From positions 15,171,001 to 15,235,000 of the forward strand of contig OX387610.1 in the NCBI GenBank assembly GCA_947568835.1: 64,000 nucleotides of DNA, in the 5' to 3' direction. Of the stretch, positions 46,101 through 56,630 are shown piece by piece (within the stretch, counting starts at the first letter, position 1; each line of letters begins with the position of its first letter). The stretch comes from Protonemura montana (lineage: Eukaryota > Arthropoda > Insecta > Plecoptera > Nemouridae). Made by a program: the position numbers and the translations under genes. The notes beneath the pieces are model-generated. The model saw only the letters and a list, made by a program, of their open reading frames with translations, searched no databases and had not been told where the DNA came from.

Positions 46101-49100
46101 CCCATCCAATACCTGACTCAGCGCAGTGTTGCTTAACTTCGGTAATCTCACGAGGACCGGTGTTTCCAACCTGCTAAACCGTTCTGTCTTTTTAATAACG
46201 TTACATGTATATCAACCGTTGAGGTAAATATTAATGGAGATTTTTTGAGCATGAAAAGTCTCAAAAGCGAGTTAACCCACGAGAAATATCGAAATTAAAT
46301 TTCATACGACAGTGGCTCCACTTAACGTGATGTTCCGGTACTCTGCATTTTTGTCGGTAAGGTAGTCATTTGGCGGCCATCTTTCACGCAGAGACTGTAA
46401 CATTGACGTTGTTTCTCTACCTAGAACCTACACACTCAACGCTTTTATGTACTATCCTGACGATCCCAAACGGGATTCATGGCTTGTTAATGTTTTATTT
46501 ATTTTTAAAGGAAATCAATTAATTTTTCCCCCAGAAATCGCCTCTACTGAAGCCCTATCCCAACTGGTCTTGGCACAGCGCTGAAGATGATTGCGATGGT
46601 CTCACTTCCGTCTTCCGGTTGAGCGTGGACCCATGTGGTCGTCTCTGGGTCATCGACTCTGGAATCGTCGACGCAGTGGGGGTGGCAAGACAAGTGTGTC
46701 CAGCCAAGATGGTTGTGTTTGATTTAAAGACAGACAAGTTGCTGTGGAGATATCGGATACCAGCCGACCAAGTCAAGGAGGGATCGCTGTTCACCAATAT
46801 CGCCGTGGATGTTAGAGACGGTGAGTTGGGTCGAAGTTTTCCAATCATTTCTTCATTTATTTATTGTTAATGGAGCTAAAGCCAAAATAGGGGGTTCTTT
46901 TATTGATGTTATGCTCATAACATATTCATGAATGTTGGTTTAATTGACGGTTCTACCAACAGAGCTATCCGGGCAGCCTGCGTAGCTTGTGTGACCGGCT
47001 AGCTCAGTTGTTTGAGCACCTAACCAGCAATCGGGAGGTCCCGGGTTCATATCCCTGTTCGTTTACACAATACGCCAATCTAGCTCCCTTTCCAAAATAG
47101 ATTTAACAAAACTAACTAGCTTAGTACATGTGCACACATCCAATACCTGACCCAGCGCAGTGTTGCTTAACTTTCATCCCTCCAACCTCTCTCCCAAACA
47201 GAACTGGTCATGTGTATGATGGTCACCCATCCAATACCTGACCCAGCGCAGTGTTGCTTAACTTTCATCGCTCCAACCTCTCTCCCGAACAGAACTAGTC
47301 ATGTGTATGATGGTCACCCGTCCAATACCTGACCCAGCGCAGTGTTGCTTAACTTTCATCCCTCCAACCTCTCTCCCGAACAGAACTGGTTATGTGTATG
47401 ATGGTCACCCATCCAATACCTGACCCAGCACAGTGTTGCTTAACTTCGGTAGTGTCACGGTAACGGCTGTACGCATGGATGGTGTCAAAGCGTTAGGTTT
47501 TTGCGTTCATTGCGAACAGCTTGTTTTTTCAAAGTTCAAAAATGCATTTCACAGTCAATCGCTTCGGCTCGTTTTTGCCGGTTTTTGCCGGCACCTTACG
47601 GTGTTAGGTACCAACCAACTAAGACAACTACTTGCCGGTTTACTTAACGAAACAAAAAACTTTTACACCAAATAAGATGCATTTTTCAGAAGTTTTCTCG
47701 AGAAAGTTACAAAATCAAGCATCAATCAAGTTTGTTAGTTTCTTATTTAATTTTTAGAAATAATAATCCAATTGCATAACACTTTGGTGAAATATCAAAT
47801 GATAACTTCACTCGCCTTGCTTATCAACTCTCGACAGCATGGATTTGTGGAGGAATCCTGTTGTTCGCGTTGTACCGTCCTTCGGAAGGGACTTTATGTG
47901 TATAATGGTCACCCATCCAATATCTGACCCAGCGCAGTGTTGCTCAACTTTCATCCCTCCAACCTCTCTTCCGAACAGAACTGGTCATGTGTATGATGGT
48001 CACCCATCCAATACCCGACTCAGCGCAGTGTTGCTTTACTTTCATCCCTCCAACCTCTCTCCCGAACAGAACTGGTCATGTGTATGATGGTCATGTGTAT
48101 GATGGTCATGTGTATGATGGTCATGTGTATGATGGTCATGTGTATGATGGTCATGTGTATGATGGTCATGTGTATGATGGTCATGTGTATGATGGTCATG
48201 TGTATGATGGTCATGTGTATGATGGTCATGTGTATGATGGTCATGTGTATGATGGTCATGTGTATGATGGTCACGTGTATGATTGTCATGTGTATGATGG
48301 TCATGTGTATGATGGTCACCCATCCTAACCCTAACCTTACAAATGACAGTCAACATTATTGTCAAGTTTAAATTGTCTCTACAGGTAAATGCGATGAAGC
48401 AGTTGCCTACTTGGCCGACGTCTGGAGGTTTGCGATCGTGGTTTACAGCTGGAACGAAGATCGCTCTTGGCGGGTGTCACATAACCTCTTCTTCCCCGAC
48501 CCACTGGCCAGCGAGTATCATCTTCATGGCCTTGACTTCCGTTGGATGGACGGTGTCTTCGGTCTGGCCCTCAGTCCCACAGAGAACAACTCCGGAGACC
48601 GCACGCTTTACTTCCATCCTATGTCTTCTTACAGGCAAGTGGTAGACCGTTGTAAATCACTATAACAAGTCTTTACCGAAACCTGGGTATAGACAGCTCA
48701 TACTTAGCTCATACTTGGCTCATACATAGCTCATACTTAGCTCATACTTAGCTCATACTTGGCTCATACTTAGCTCATACTTAGCTCATACATAGCTCAT
48801 ACTTAGCTCATACTTAGCTCATACTTAGCTCATACTTGGCTCATACTTAGCTCATACTTAGCTCATACTTAGCTCATACTTAGCTCATACTAAGCTCATA
48901 CTTAGCTCATACTTGGCTCATACATAGCTCATACTTAGCTCATACTTAGCTCATACTTAGCTCATACTTGGCTCATACATAGCTCATACTTAGCTCATAC
49001 TTAGCTCATACTTACCTCATACTTAGCTCATACTTAGCTCATACTTTGGTACATATTTACAAATAATGCACAATGCTTAGATGAAATGTGATTTAAATTG

Positions 49101-52100
49101 CAAACGCTTGCAACGCGCGGGGTATTCTATTATTATAGTCTCAAAAATTGATGCCCAAACGGGGACATTTCGATATTTCGACATTTGAACATTTGGGACA
49201 TTCCCCATTTGGGCATCAATTTTTGAGACGTCTATAGTGTTGATAATAATAAAATGCACAATGCTGTTATTTCCTTTTGAAAAACTCGACGCTTAGCAGC
49301 AGTAAAATCTTACAGACTTCTAGAGTCAGTAGATCAGTGTCACTGGGGCAGTGTTTAATGCGTTGCTTTGCAGAATTAGTCACGATGACTCGACATTAAA
49401 TTAGATATCACGACTCAGAGCTGTCAGATATCAAGCAGCTGAAAACGTGATTAAGTCAAGAATCTGTTGAAATTACTCTCCCGAAGTTGTCGGGTTTCCA
49501 TCTTTAAAACGAGTCGCTAGAGAAGAAAAGTAGCTCGGTATTTGAACAATCTTTGAGAGAAGATTCCAATACGTATCTTCCTTAATGTGGTATTTTATGT
49601 CATGGCATGGGCTGGACTTTGGGTTCGGATTGAAAGAATAATATCACCTCCATATTTAGTAAAAGCGTTGAGTGTGCAGGTTCTAGGTAGAGAAACAACG
49701 TCAATGTTACAGTCTCTGCGTGAAAGATGGCCGCCAAATGACTACCTTACCGACAAAAATGCAGAGTACCGGAACATCACGTTAAGTGGAGCCACTGTCG
49801 CATGAAATTTAATTTCGATATTTCTCGTGGGTTAACTCGCTTTTGAGACTTTTCATGCTCAAAAAATCTCCATCAATGTTTACCTCAACGATTAATATAA
49901 ACGTAACGATATTCAAAAGCGAGTAACCTACGAGAAATATCGAAATTAAATTTCATACGACAGTGGCTCCACTTAACGTGGTGTTCCGGTACTCTGCATT
50001 TTTGTCGGTAAGGTAGTCATTTGGCGGCCATCTTTCACGCAGAGACTGTAACATTGACGTTGTTTCTCTACCTAGAACCTACACTAAATGGAAGAAGTGA
50101 GTGATTGAAGATCGCATGGTCCACGTATCTTCTGATGCGTTTCTTGGCAGTGGTTTATCCGATCAACACACATGAGCCAGAAGATGTTTGGTGTGGAAAT
50201 CACATTATTTGCTCAATTGAATTTCAGAAATGAAGCATACAAAGAAATATTATTCAGGATGACGAAGTGTATTTTTTTCTTACAATGGACCAGATGTTTT
50301 CACTTTTTTTTTTCAGTGAATAGATTAAATTATAAAAAAGAAAACTCGAAGCAAGCGCATAAATCGGCGTGATGCAGAGATGCAATCTTTGTTATAAAGA
50401 AACCACATTGAGATTTCTGAAGAACTTGCGATGTACTCGATCCAGTTTATTATCACCAGCAATAATTAGGGTATTGGTTGATAGCATTGTCGTTCGTTTG
50501 GATCATTTAAAATAGTGCTATCACCGGCTTAACGTCCCTTCCGAAGGACGGTACAACGCGAACAACAGGATTCCTCCACAAATCCATGCTGTCGAGAGGT
50601 TGATAAGCAAGGCGAGTGAAGTAGCTGTACTAACTTTCATCCCTCCAATCTCTCTCCCGAACAGAACTGGTCATGTGTATGATAGTCACCCATCCAATAC
50701 CTGACCCAGCGCAGTGTTGCTTAACTTTCATCCCTCAAACCTCTCTCCCGAACAGAACTGGTCATGTGTATGATTGTCACCCATCCAATACGTGACCCAG
50801 CGCAGTGTTGCTTAACTTTCATCCCTCAAACCTCTCTCCCGAACAGAACTGGTCATGTGTATGATTGTCACCCATCCAATACCTGACCCAGCGCAGTGTT
50901 GCTTAACTTTCATCCCTCAAACCTCTCTCCCGAACAGAACTGGTCATGTGTATGATTGTCACCCATCCAATACCTGACCCAGCGCAGTGTTGCATAACTT
51001 TCATCCCTCCAACCTCTCACCCGAACAGAACTGGTCATGTGTATGATGGTCACCCATCCAATACCTGACCCAGCGCAGTGTTGCATAACTTTCATCCCTC
51101 CAACCTCTCACCCGAACAGAACTGGTCATGCGTATGATGGTCACCCATCCAATACCTGACCCAGCGTAGTGTTGCTTAACATTCATCCCTCCAACCTCTC
51201 TCCCGAACAGAACTGGTCATGTGTATAATGGTCACCCATCCAATACCTGACCCAGCGCAGTGTTGCTTAACTTTCATCCCTCCAACCTCTCTCCCGAACA
51301 GAACTGGTCATGTGTATGATGGTCACCCATCCAATACCTGACCCAGCGCAGTGTTGCATAACTTTCATCCCTCCAACCTCTCACCCGAACAGAACTGGTC
51401 ATGCGTATGATGGTCACCCATCCAATACCTGACCCAGCGTAGTGTTGCTTAACATTCATCCCTCCAACCTCTCTCCCGAACAGAACTGGTCATGTGTATA
51501 ATGGTCACCCATCCAATACCTGACCCAGCGCAGTGTTGCTTAACTTTCATCCCTCCAACCTCTCTCCCGAACAGAACTGGTCATGTGTATGATGGTCACC
51601 CATCCAATACCTGACTCAGCGTAGTGTTGCTTAACTTTGGTAATTATTTCAATGATTCTCCTGTGCAGAGAGTTTGCTGTAAGCACCGCTGTGCTGCGCA
51701 ACGAGACGCGAGCTGCAGCCGAGCCCGAAGCATTCCAGGTTTTGGGTGAGGCACGTGGTGCTAACTCCTACCACTCCAGCGCTAGCGGCATGGACCGCTC
51801 GGGGGTGCTCTTCTACAACCTGGTTACCAGGGATACTGTCGCGTGCTGGGACAGTCGCAAGGAGTACATTCCCGAGGCACAGGGCGTGGTTGACAGGAGC
51901 AATGTGTCGCTGGTCTTTCCCAATGACCTTAAGGTAAACCCGGCACAGGATCTTAAATTGCCATCATTTTTAACTTTTAATTAATTCTCGTCAACTAAAT
52001 AATAAGTAGGTATGTTAATTTTTAGACTCATGTCTACTTAATGTAAACTTAGTACTAGTTTTAACAAAAACTATTTCAACTGGGTTTTGAATGCTAAGTG

Positions 52101-52745
52101 AAGAACTGAATTTCCCAACGTTTTGCAACTTGTATCTGTTACTTTATCAAGGGTAAGAGCAGTCATGACAATTTTCTGATAACAAAAGAACCACAAAAAA
52201 TTATAACAATTACCAAGTTCAAGCTTCCTAAATGCATCTAAATAAAATAATCAGGGTCAATAACTAAAAAACCAATATATTTTGTATTTTCTGAAATTAA
52301 ATCCCGAACACATCTTGCCCTTGTTAAAGTAACAGGTACAAGTTACGAAACGTCGGGAAATTTAGTTGTTCTTCACTTGGCATTCAAAACCCATTTGAAA
52401 TAGTTTTTGTTAAAACTAGTGCTAAGTTTACATCAAGTAGACTTGAGTCTAAAAACAATCATAACCTCTTAACAAATTCAAAGATTCGCTGTCTTCAGCC
52501 GAGTGAATGTTAAACGCTTGCAATCAATATTCCAGGTTGATCTGGAGAAGCGACAGAGCGTGTGGGTGCTAAGCAACAAACTCCACGACTTCCTCTACCG
52601 GAAGCTGGACCCGATGGCCGTCAACTTCCGAGTGCTGAAAGCTTTCACAGATGATGCAGTCCGAGGGACAGTCTGCGATCCTGGTACCACCCTGACCACA
52701 CCAGTGCTGCGCTCTGGAGCCAATGTTCGATGTCCTGGATACTAA
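43107..52745 (+). CDS. yellow / major royal jelly protein family gene, five exons
   Basis: Exons 43171-43457 (or from an ATG at 43107), 46535-46820, 48385-48634, 51669-51933 and 52536-52745 join in frame with matching phases into about 431 residues, or 453 from 43107. Family length is roughly 400-540. It shows the MRJP domain hallmarks listed per exon. Yellow proteins are secreted; in insects members act in cuticle pigmentation, and one is a dopachrome conversion enzyme. The function of this member is unknown. The hydrophobic N-terminus 'FFLPWLLTAAALV' fits a signal peptide. The true start is uncertain: a strong acceptor at 43170 suggests a further upstream exon. The third intron has a GC donor. 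Introns hold 5S-derived arrays and other repeats, but the exons look intact. Confidence 0.88.
43171..43457 (+). CDS. yellow-family exon 1 (recognised)
   Basis: Encodes the signal-like hydrophobic stretch and the N-terminal MRJP part 'HQWKEIDFDWPS', 'YVPANNLPLGLEIW', 'DRIFVTLPRWKDGIPATL', the conserved region that names the family. Acceptor 'ttctgtttgctcgcag' at 43170, donor AAG|GTTTGG, ends in phase 0. If translation starts at the in-frame ATG 43107 no intron is needed here. Confidence 0.85.
44935..45070 (+). mobile_element. palindromic Penelope-associated repeat, fragment
   Basis: 'tagactcatgtctacttgat' start, hammerhead-like segment at 44975-45012 ('gtgacgaacgtcgggaaa') and the arm 'gcattcaaaacccatttc'. 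Confidence 0.7.
45590..45668 (+). mobile_element. element fragments (tRNA-array arm and Penelope-associated end)
   Basis: 'tgagacggttatagtgttca' is one arm of the tRNA-array element without the rest (45594-45632). It is followed at once by 'tttttagactcat' and 'cctacttgatgtaa', the end of the Penelope-associated repeat. Confidence 0.6.
45676..46434 (-). mobile_element. foldback repeat split by a 5S-derived SINE
   Basis: Left part 45676-45742 ('ccactgtcgtatgaaattta') and right part 46191-46434 match the element at 49671-50095 in reverse orientation. Between them lies a 5S-derived SINE in minus orientation (45743-46190) with one array unit, its tail at left ('ttattatttgtggtgtttaa') and 5S head at right ('ccggtgtttccaacctgct'). 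The target duplication is unclear. Confidence 0.8.
46535..46820 (+). CDS. yellow-family exon 2
   Basis: Encodes 'KSPLLKPYPNWSWH', 'LTSVFRLSVDPCGRLWVIDS' and 'CPAKMVVFDLKTDKLL', then 'FTNIAVDV'. These are the core MRJP motifs (PYPSW, VDxCGRLWVLDSG, FDLxTDxL). Acceptor 'tttttcccccag', donor GACG|GTGAGT, phase 0 in and phase 1 out. Confidence 0.92.
46993..47070 (+). other. tRNA-like sequence in intron 2
   Basis: 'ggctagctcagttgtttgag' fits box A and the D arm; 'cccgggttcatatccc' fits box B and the T arm. The acceptor stem does not pair convincingly. Probably a tRNA pseudogene or SINE head. Confidence 0.5.
47120..47455 (-). mobile_element. 5S-derived 91-bp array, about 3.5 units
   Basis: Minus-oriented units as at 30.4 kb ('cccatccaatacctgaccca', 'gaacagaactggtcatg') without the SINE body or tail. 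Confidence 0.85.
47810..48330. mobile_element. rearranged 5S-derived SINE with nested 15-bp array
   Basis: Body in plus orientation (47815-47892, 'tggatttgtggaggaatcct') joined head-on to minus-oriented 91-bp units (from 47893). Within the last unit the 15-bp segment 'tcatgtgtatgatgg' is repeated 16 times (48076-48315). Confidence 0.85.
48385..48634 (+). CDS. yellow-family exon 3 with GC donor
   Basis: Encodes 'KCDEAVAYLADVWRFAIVVY', 'SWRVSHNLFFPDP' and 'LDFRWMDGVFGLALSP', then 'LYFHPMSSY'. These match the MRJP motifs AYIADxxGYGLVVY and DGxFGMALSP. Acceptor 'attgtctctacag'. The donor is AG|GCAAGT: joining at this GC gives Y-R-E-F-A-V with exon 4, as the family expects. Using the next GT would put exon 4 out of frame. 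Confidence 0.9.
48695..49046. repeat. 11-bp minisatellite, about 32 units
   Basis: 'agctcatactt' repeated with variants 'ggctcatactt' and 'agctcatacat' that recur in blocks, so larger segments were duplicated. Lies in yellow-family intron 3. Confidence 0.95.
49078..49252 (+). mobile_element. palindromic tRNA-array element, copy 8, no array
   Basis: Flanked by a 13-bp duplication 'aatgcacaatgct' (49065-49077, 49253-49265). Head and two arms surround only a short 'catttcgatatttcgacatt' spacer. The copy called 7 is the arm fragment at 45594-45632. Confidence 0.9.
49671..50095. mobile_element. foldback element with about 175-bp inverted arms
   Basis: Left arm 49671-49846 and right arm 49914-50095 are reverse complements ('caggttctaggtagagaaac' against 'gtttctctacctagaacct'), with a 67-base centre. 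A second copy lies in intron 1 (45676-46434). No coding capacity. Similar segments ('cctcaacgatt', 'ggagccac') at 54.2 and 58.1 kb suggest a larger family. Confidence 0.85.
50096..50519. other. intron 3 spacer, nothing recognised
   Basis: No supported feature. Confidence 0.4.
50520..51640 (-). mobile_element. 5S-derived SINE with 11-unit 91-bp array beside exon 4
   Basis: Starts in the SINE body ('ggcttaacgtcccttccgaa'; tail missing), then about 11 minus-oriented 91-bp units. A 273-bp (three-unit) block is repeated ('ggtcatgcgtatgatgg' with 'cagcgtagtgttgc' near 51125 and 51400). The array stops about 28 bases before the exon 4 boundary. Confidence 0.88.
51669..51933 (+). CDS. yellow-family exon 4
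   Basis: Starts with the base completing the split Arg codon, then 'EFAVSTAVLRNE', 'ASGMDRSGVLFYNLVTRDTV', 'CWDSRKEYIPE' and 'SLVFPNDLK'. These fit the MRJP motifs SxGVLFFNLVTxxAVxCW and FPNDLKV. Acceptor 'gattctcctgtgcag', donor AAG|GTAAAC, phase 0 out. Confidence 0.92.
52010..52475. mobile_element. palindromic Penelope-associated repeat, full copy
   Basis: Left end 'tagactcatgtctacttaat' and right end 'agtagacttgagtctaaaaa' are inverted repeats of roughly 100 bases. Each arm holds one hammerhead-like segment (52112-52153 minus, 52319-52358 plus). A TA at either end may be the target duplication. Lies in yellow-family intron 4. Confidence 0.8.
52536..52745 (+). CDS. yellow-family exon 5, C-terminus
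   Basis: Encodes 'VDLEKRQSVWVLSNKLHDFL', 'RKLDPMAVNFRVL', 'GTVCDPG' and stops at TAA 52743-52745. WVLSNRL and the NFRIL/GTVCD block are the C-terminal MRJP signatures. Acceptor 'caatcaatattccag', phase 0 in. Confidence 0.92.
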   Translation, partial: VDLEKRQSVWVLSNKLHDFLYRKLDPMAVNFRVLKAFTDDAVRGTVCDPGTTLTTPVLRSGANVRCPGY

Positions 52746-52844
52746 CACCTCACTACATAACAGTGATATCCACTCTCTTGAAAGTTAGCCGCTCTCTTTT
52801 AACCCGTTTCCCTGTTTGCTCAACTAGTACAGTTGAAGTTTATG

Positions 52845-53172
52845 CTATTTTATTATAAACAACACTATAACCGTCTCAAAAATTGATGCCCAAACGCGGA
52901 CTCGAACCCCGATCTCCACCTGTCGCAGGTGTTGCCCTAACCAATTGAGCTACCTGGACCCCGATCTCCACCTGTCGCGGGTGTTGCTCTGAACCAATTG
53001 AGCTACTCGAACCCCGATCTCCACCTGTCGCGGGTGTTGCTCTAACCAATTGAGCTATCTGGACACTGGCTTTTTGAGGCTTTTTGGCTTTTTTGAGGTT
53101 ATATAGCGTTGTTAATAATAAAATACCCCGCGCATTCCAAGCGTTTGCAATTTAAAAATAAGATTTCATCCT
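52845..53172 (-). mobile_element. palindromic tRNA-array element, copy 9
   Basis: Flanked by 'aagtttatg' (52836-52844, 53173-53181). Tail arm left, box B-bearing unit ('ggactcgaaccccgatct'), three units, junction 'ggacactggctttttgag', reduced second arm and head at right. It begins 100 bases after the yellow-family stop codon, so it may lie in the 3' UTR. Confidence 0.9.
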
Positions 53173-53181
53173 AAGTTTATG

Positions 53182-54149
53182 GTGTTTAGGATTGGTAAAC
53201 TTTGCAAGGTTTTGAAAAATATGGAAAAAAATCGGTTAAAACCGTTAAACATTGAGCTATGGAGGTGTTAATGCGAATCACTGGGGTTACTAGATTTTCA
53301 TTTCATAGCCAATTGAATTCAATGCTCAACGAAGGCGATTGGCTGCAAAAATATTAACCCCAGTTAGATAAAAAAATTAAAAAAGCAACTTTGAAGTGTT
53401 GACTATTTACAGAGTTGATCTGCAAGAACCTTCCATAAGCTCAAATGATTGGTACATGATATGACCGACTGTAACTCTATGACCCTGTTTAGATAGGTTT
53501 AAGATAATTGTGCTGAACACAGATCGTGTCCGGTTCACTGTTATCACAGCATCTTTATAAAAGACATAAGTTTACTCTGAATTAATCTTATTGTTGTAAT
53601 GGAAGGTACATGCGTGTGCGTGTGCCCACAACGCACTGGTCGAGATGGTAAACGCATTTCACGCAAAGTGTTTTGCATTTGAAAGATGATTGAACGTATT
53701 ATTTATTCGCTGCTTGATTTTTCTACGTGTTTTTCTAAGATTTTCTAACGTTTAAAATAAAGTTTTTTCTATGAAATTGTTGTAATTATTTTTCAACTTT
53801 TTAACAGCGATTTTTCTCAAATGTTCCTTTTTTCTTGACTTGTATTCATTTCACTTTATTTCATTTTAGAAATAAGTCCTCTTAAGCTTGATATACCTTC
53901 ACTTAGCATTGTTAATCATGGCTGAAATTGACTGCTAGCTTTTGACCCGTTGCAACTTACAGATCCACCTTTGCTTTATGTGAGTTTCGAAGTTTTTCTT
54001 CATTTTTCTTCAAAGAAAAGCGCATGGCAGGTCAAGCCTAGTGGGCCGTGCTTGCCACTTTCCAACTGAAGTTAACGCCGGTGCATTCAGATGCATCGTG
54101 GCTTGCAAAGTAAGGCGACAGACTATTAAAATTATTCGTGAACATTACC
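53182..54149. other. spacer, nothing recognised
   Basis: AT-rich, no supported feature. Confidence 0.4.
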
Positions 54150-54750
54150 GACCGGTAACTACTTTACCGACAATAACTATAGTCGATATAAACGAACACA
54201 GGTGGAGCCACCGTCGCTTCGAGTGTTTTGAAATTTCACTGTCGTTATTTCTCGCAGATTACTCGCATTTGAGTCTGGTTTTCACTCAATTAATCTTTAT
54301 TAATGCTAACCTCAACGATTGATAAACATGTATCGCGATATTTTGAGTCGTTATTATATAGTTGTTGAGGTTTGTTAAAAAAGTCGGCAGCAAGCGCCAT
54401 CGGGTGGCACCTACCGTTACCACGTGATGCCGGCCTCGTTTGCTCAGCAGCAAGCGCCATCGGGTGGCGCCTAACGTTACCACGTGTTGTCGGCCTCGTT
54501 TGCTCAGCAGCAAGCGCCATCGGGTGGCACCTACCGTTACCACGTGTTGCCGGCCTCGTTTGCTCAGCAGCAAGCGCCATCGGGTGGCACCTACCGTTAC
54601 CACGCGTTGCCGGCCTCGTTTGCTCAGCAGCAAGCGCCATCGGGTGGCACCTACCGTTACCACGCGTTGCCGGCCTCGTTTGCTCAGCAGCAAGCGCCAT
54701 CGGGTGGCACCTACCGTTACCACGTGTTGCCGGCCTCGTTTGCTCAGCAG
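54150..54750 (+). mobile_element. repeat arm plus 60-bp array (copy 1)
   Basis: A diverged arm (54190-54330, 'attactcgcatttgagtctg', 'cctcaacgattgat') is followed by six 60-bp units at 54386-54750 ('gcaagcgccatcgggtggca', 'cgttgccggcctcgtttgct'). The same arm and array occur together at 58.1-58.6 kb. Open frames on both strands come from the unit length being a multiple of three. Confidence 0.85.
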
Positions 54751-54939
54751 ATTGTTCAACACTAGCGCTGTGACTCTGATCAACTCTAAACCCAATGGTT
54801 GTACTGAAACGAATACCAGACCTCGTTTAAATTCACTGGAAAATATTCCTTCCCGTTAAGTTTGCTCAGTCGAACATTGACAATAGCTAGGTTGTTGATT
54901 TCTGAATGAATTCGCTTGAATTTCATCGCATGTCTCGCA

Positions 54940-55164
54940 TTAGGGTCATTCCATATCAAGTGCCCACACTCAAAACCTTCACTATCTAAGAATTTGACGA
55001 AATTTTGCTCCCCGATAGTAAGATAATTGCTCTACGAAGGCGTATGGAAAAAAACTTTGAGAACGGGGGTTTTTATTTCCGATGTTTCAGACTTCCTAAA
55101 AATTTCGTCATATTCTGAGATAGTGAAGGTTTTGAGTGTGGGCACTTGATATGGAATTACCCAA
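54940..55164. mobile_element. MITE with about 64-bp inverted repeats
   Basis: Left end 'agggtcattccatatcaagt' and right end 'acttgatatggaattaccc' start long inverted repeats that include 'actcaaaaccttcactatct' and its reverse complement. The centre is about 90 bases. No coding capacity; superfamily not determined. Confidence 0.8.
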
Positions 55165-56630
55165 CTGCTGGTCTGACATAGGAGGAGGAAAATCAAATTA
55201 TTTAAAAATCGACAGCTTAAATTGCTAAAATGCTTTGACACGGGACTCTCATGAGGGAACAGCTCAACATTTCTGAAACGTTGTCTTCATAATTACATTT
55301 CTAGAGTTATTAACAAATATCAGCAGATAATTTTGCATTAGTGTACAGTTAATACAGGTTAGGTAGAGCCGTACAGTCTGTGTTAAAGTTTCTGTCAACT
55401 TTTTGGACCTTCTTTGGAACCACACCGGTGATCGCAGCAGTCGTTTGGGGTGCCAGCAGCTAGCGATTGCTGGATTTTAGTGGCACTGCCTAGGAACTAC
55501 ATGACTATCTTACCGACTCGGCTCAGGCTATGTCAGAAAACCCGTATTCTTTCCTCTAAGGTACAACTATCTGTGGTAAAACCGTAAAATGGGTTTCAAT
55601 CATACGCAAAAAAAAAAAAAAAAAAATCTGGGTGCGATGGAGCGGACAGGATTCGAACCTGGCACCACATGACTCTCATGACCCAAAGACCGTCGTAAGT
55701 TCAAAGTATTTCCTGTTTCCTGTCTCCAAAAAATAATAATTGTTCAAAATAAATAATTCCGAGCGTTCGATGGTTCATGTGTAACGAACTTACACATGGA
55801 TATTCACGCCCGGGTTAAAATCGCTGTGTGAAAGTGAAACCTTGCGATCTAGCGGCGTTTCCCTCAACTACACGCTGAAATAGTTCGGTGGTCTTCCGTT
55901 AGTCAGCGCTGTCTGCAGTTAAGTCCTACTGTTTCACTCGCTATCAAATTCGCATACCCGTTCCCCTATACGCATGGTTTGTACCTACATAGGAGCAAGA
56001 TGGTCTTTGGGAGCAAGCAACAAACGTGCTTGAATTTGACTGGGAACAAATTCCGATGACTCTGACGTTTCTCTTTGCTGACTTTCATCACGGGTAAGAT
56101 AACGATGCTCGACTAAAGAGCACTAACCTCTTCAAGAAGCTATTCTACGCCTGCGTGGAACTAACCTTAAATTTTAGGACCCTACACCAACAGAAGCGAT
56201 CGCAATATTAAAATGAAAAAAAGGTTTACGGCCAATATCCGATCTTAAATACGCTAAGAATTCGCCCAAAGTTTTCTTGCAGAATACCATAGAACCCTAC
56301 CTGCGAGTCAGTTCAGAAGTAAATTTATAAAAGCTATGAATAAAACCGATGTTAGAACTTAGCAATGCAAGTAAATGGATTACCTGCAATATTTATTTGA
56401 GATACGACTAATATTTCACGAGTGGCCTCCATCTAATGATTACGAAGAACTCCAGTGAAATGCTAATTGTCCTACACAGAATGCGCCTGGAGCAGTTTGA
56501 AACTTGAACTACATTTTACGAGAAGCACCTCTAAACGCAGTTTAACTTCTTGGGAACAACTGAATATTGTAACCAAGATGGTGCACGATAGATGCTGTCT
56601 TAATTATCGATACTCTATCTGTAATGGATG
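55165..56630. other. spacer with one tRNA-like sequence
   Basis: At about 55632-55720 (minus strand) 'caggttcgaatcctg' is a perfect box B and T arm, next to an A/T run at 55610-55626, as in a tRNA-derived SINE. The remainder shows nothing I recognise. Confidence 0.45.

Larger units (their letters stand above)
43458..46534 (+). other. yellow-family intron 1
   Basis: Contains repeat fragments at 44935-45070 and 45590-45668 and the nested pair at 45676-46434. The stretch 43558-44930 is AT-rich with nothing recognised. Confidence 0.6.

Noticed and set aside
48020-48371. His/Asp-rich (HDHHT) and MCMMV repeat frames
   Set aside because: Produced by the 15-bp array inside a 5S-derived SINE.
25500-53070. 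Functional tRNA gene clusters
   Set aside because: Units lack the T arm and box B except the last one; they lie between element arms with target duplications; the anticodon loop is not normal (no U33).
54286-54859. Arg-rich frames on both strands over the 60-bp arrays
   Set aside because: Four or more frames are open at once because the unit is 60 bp; no coding evidence.
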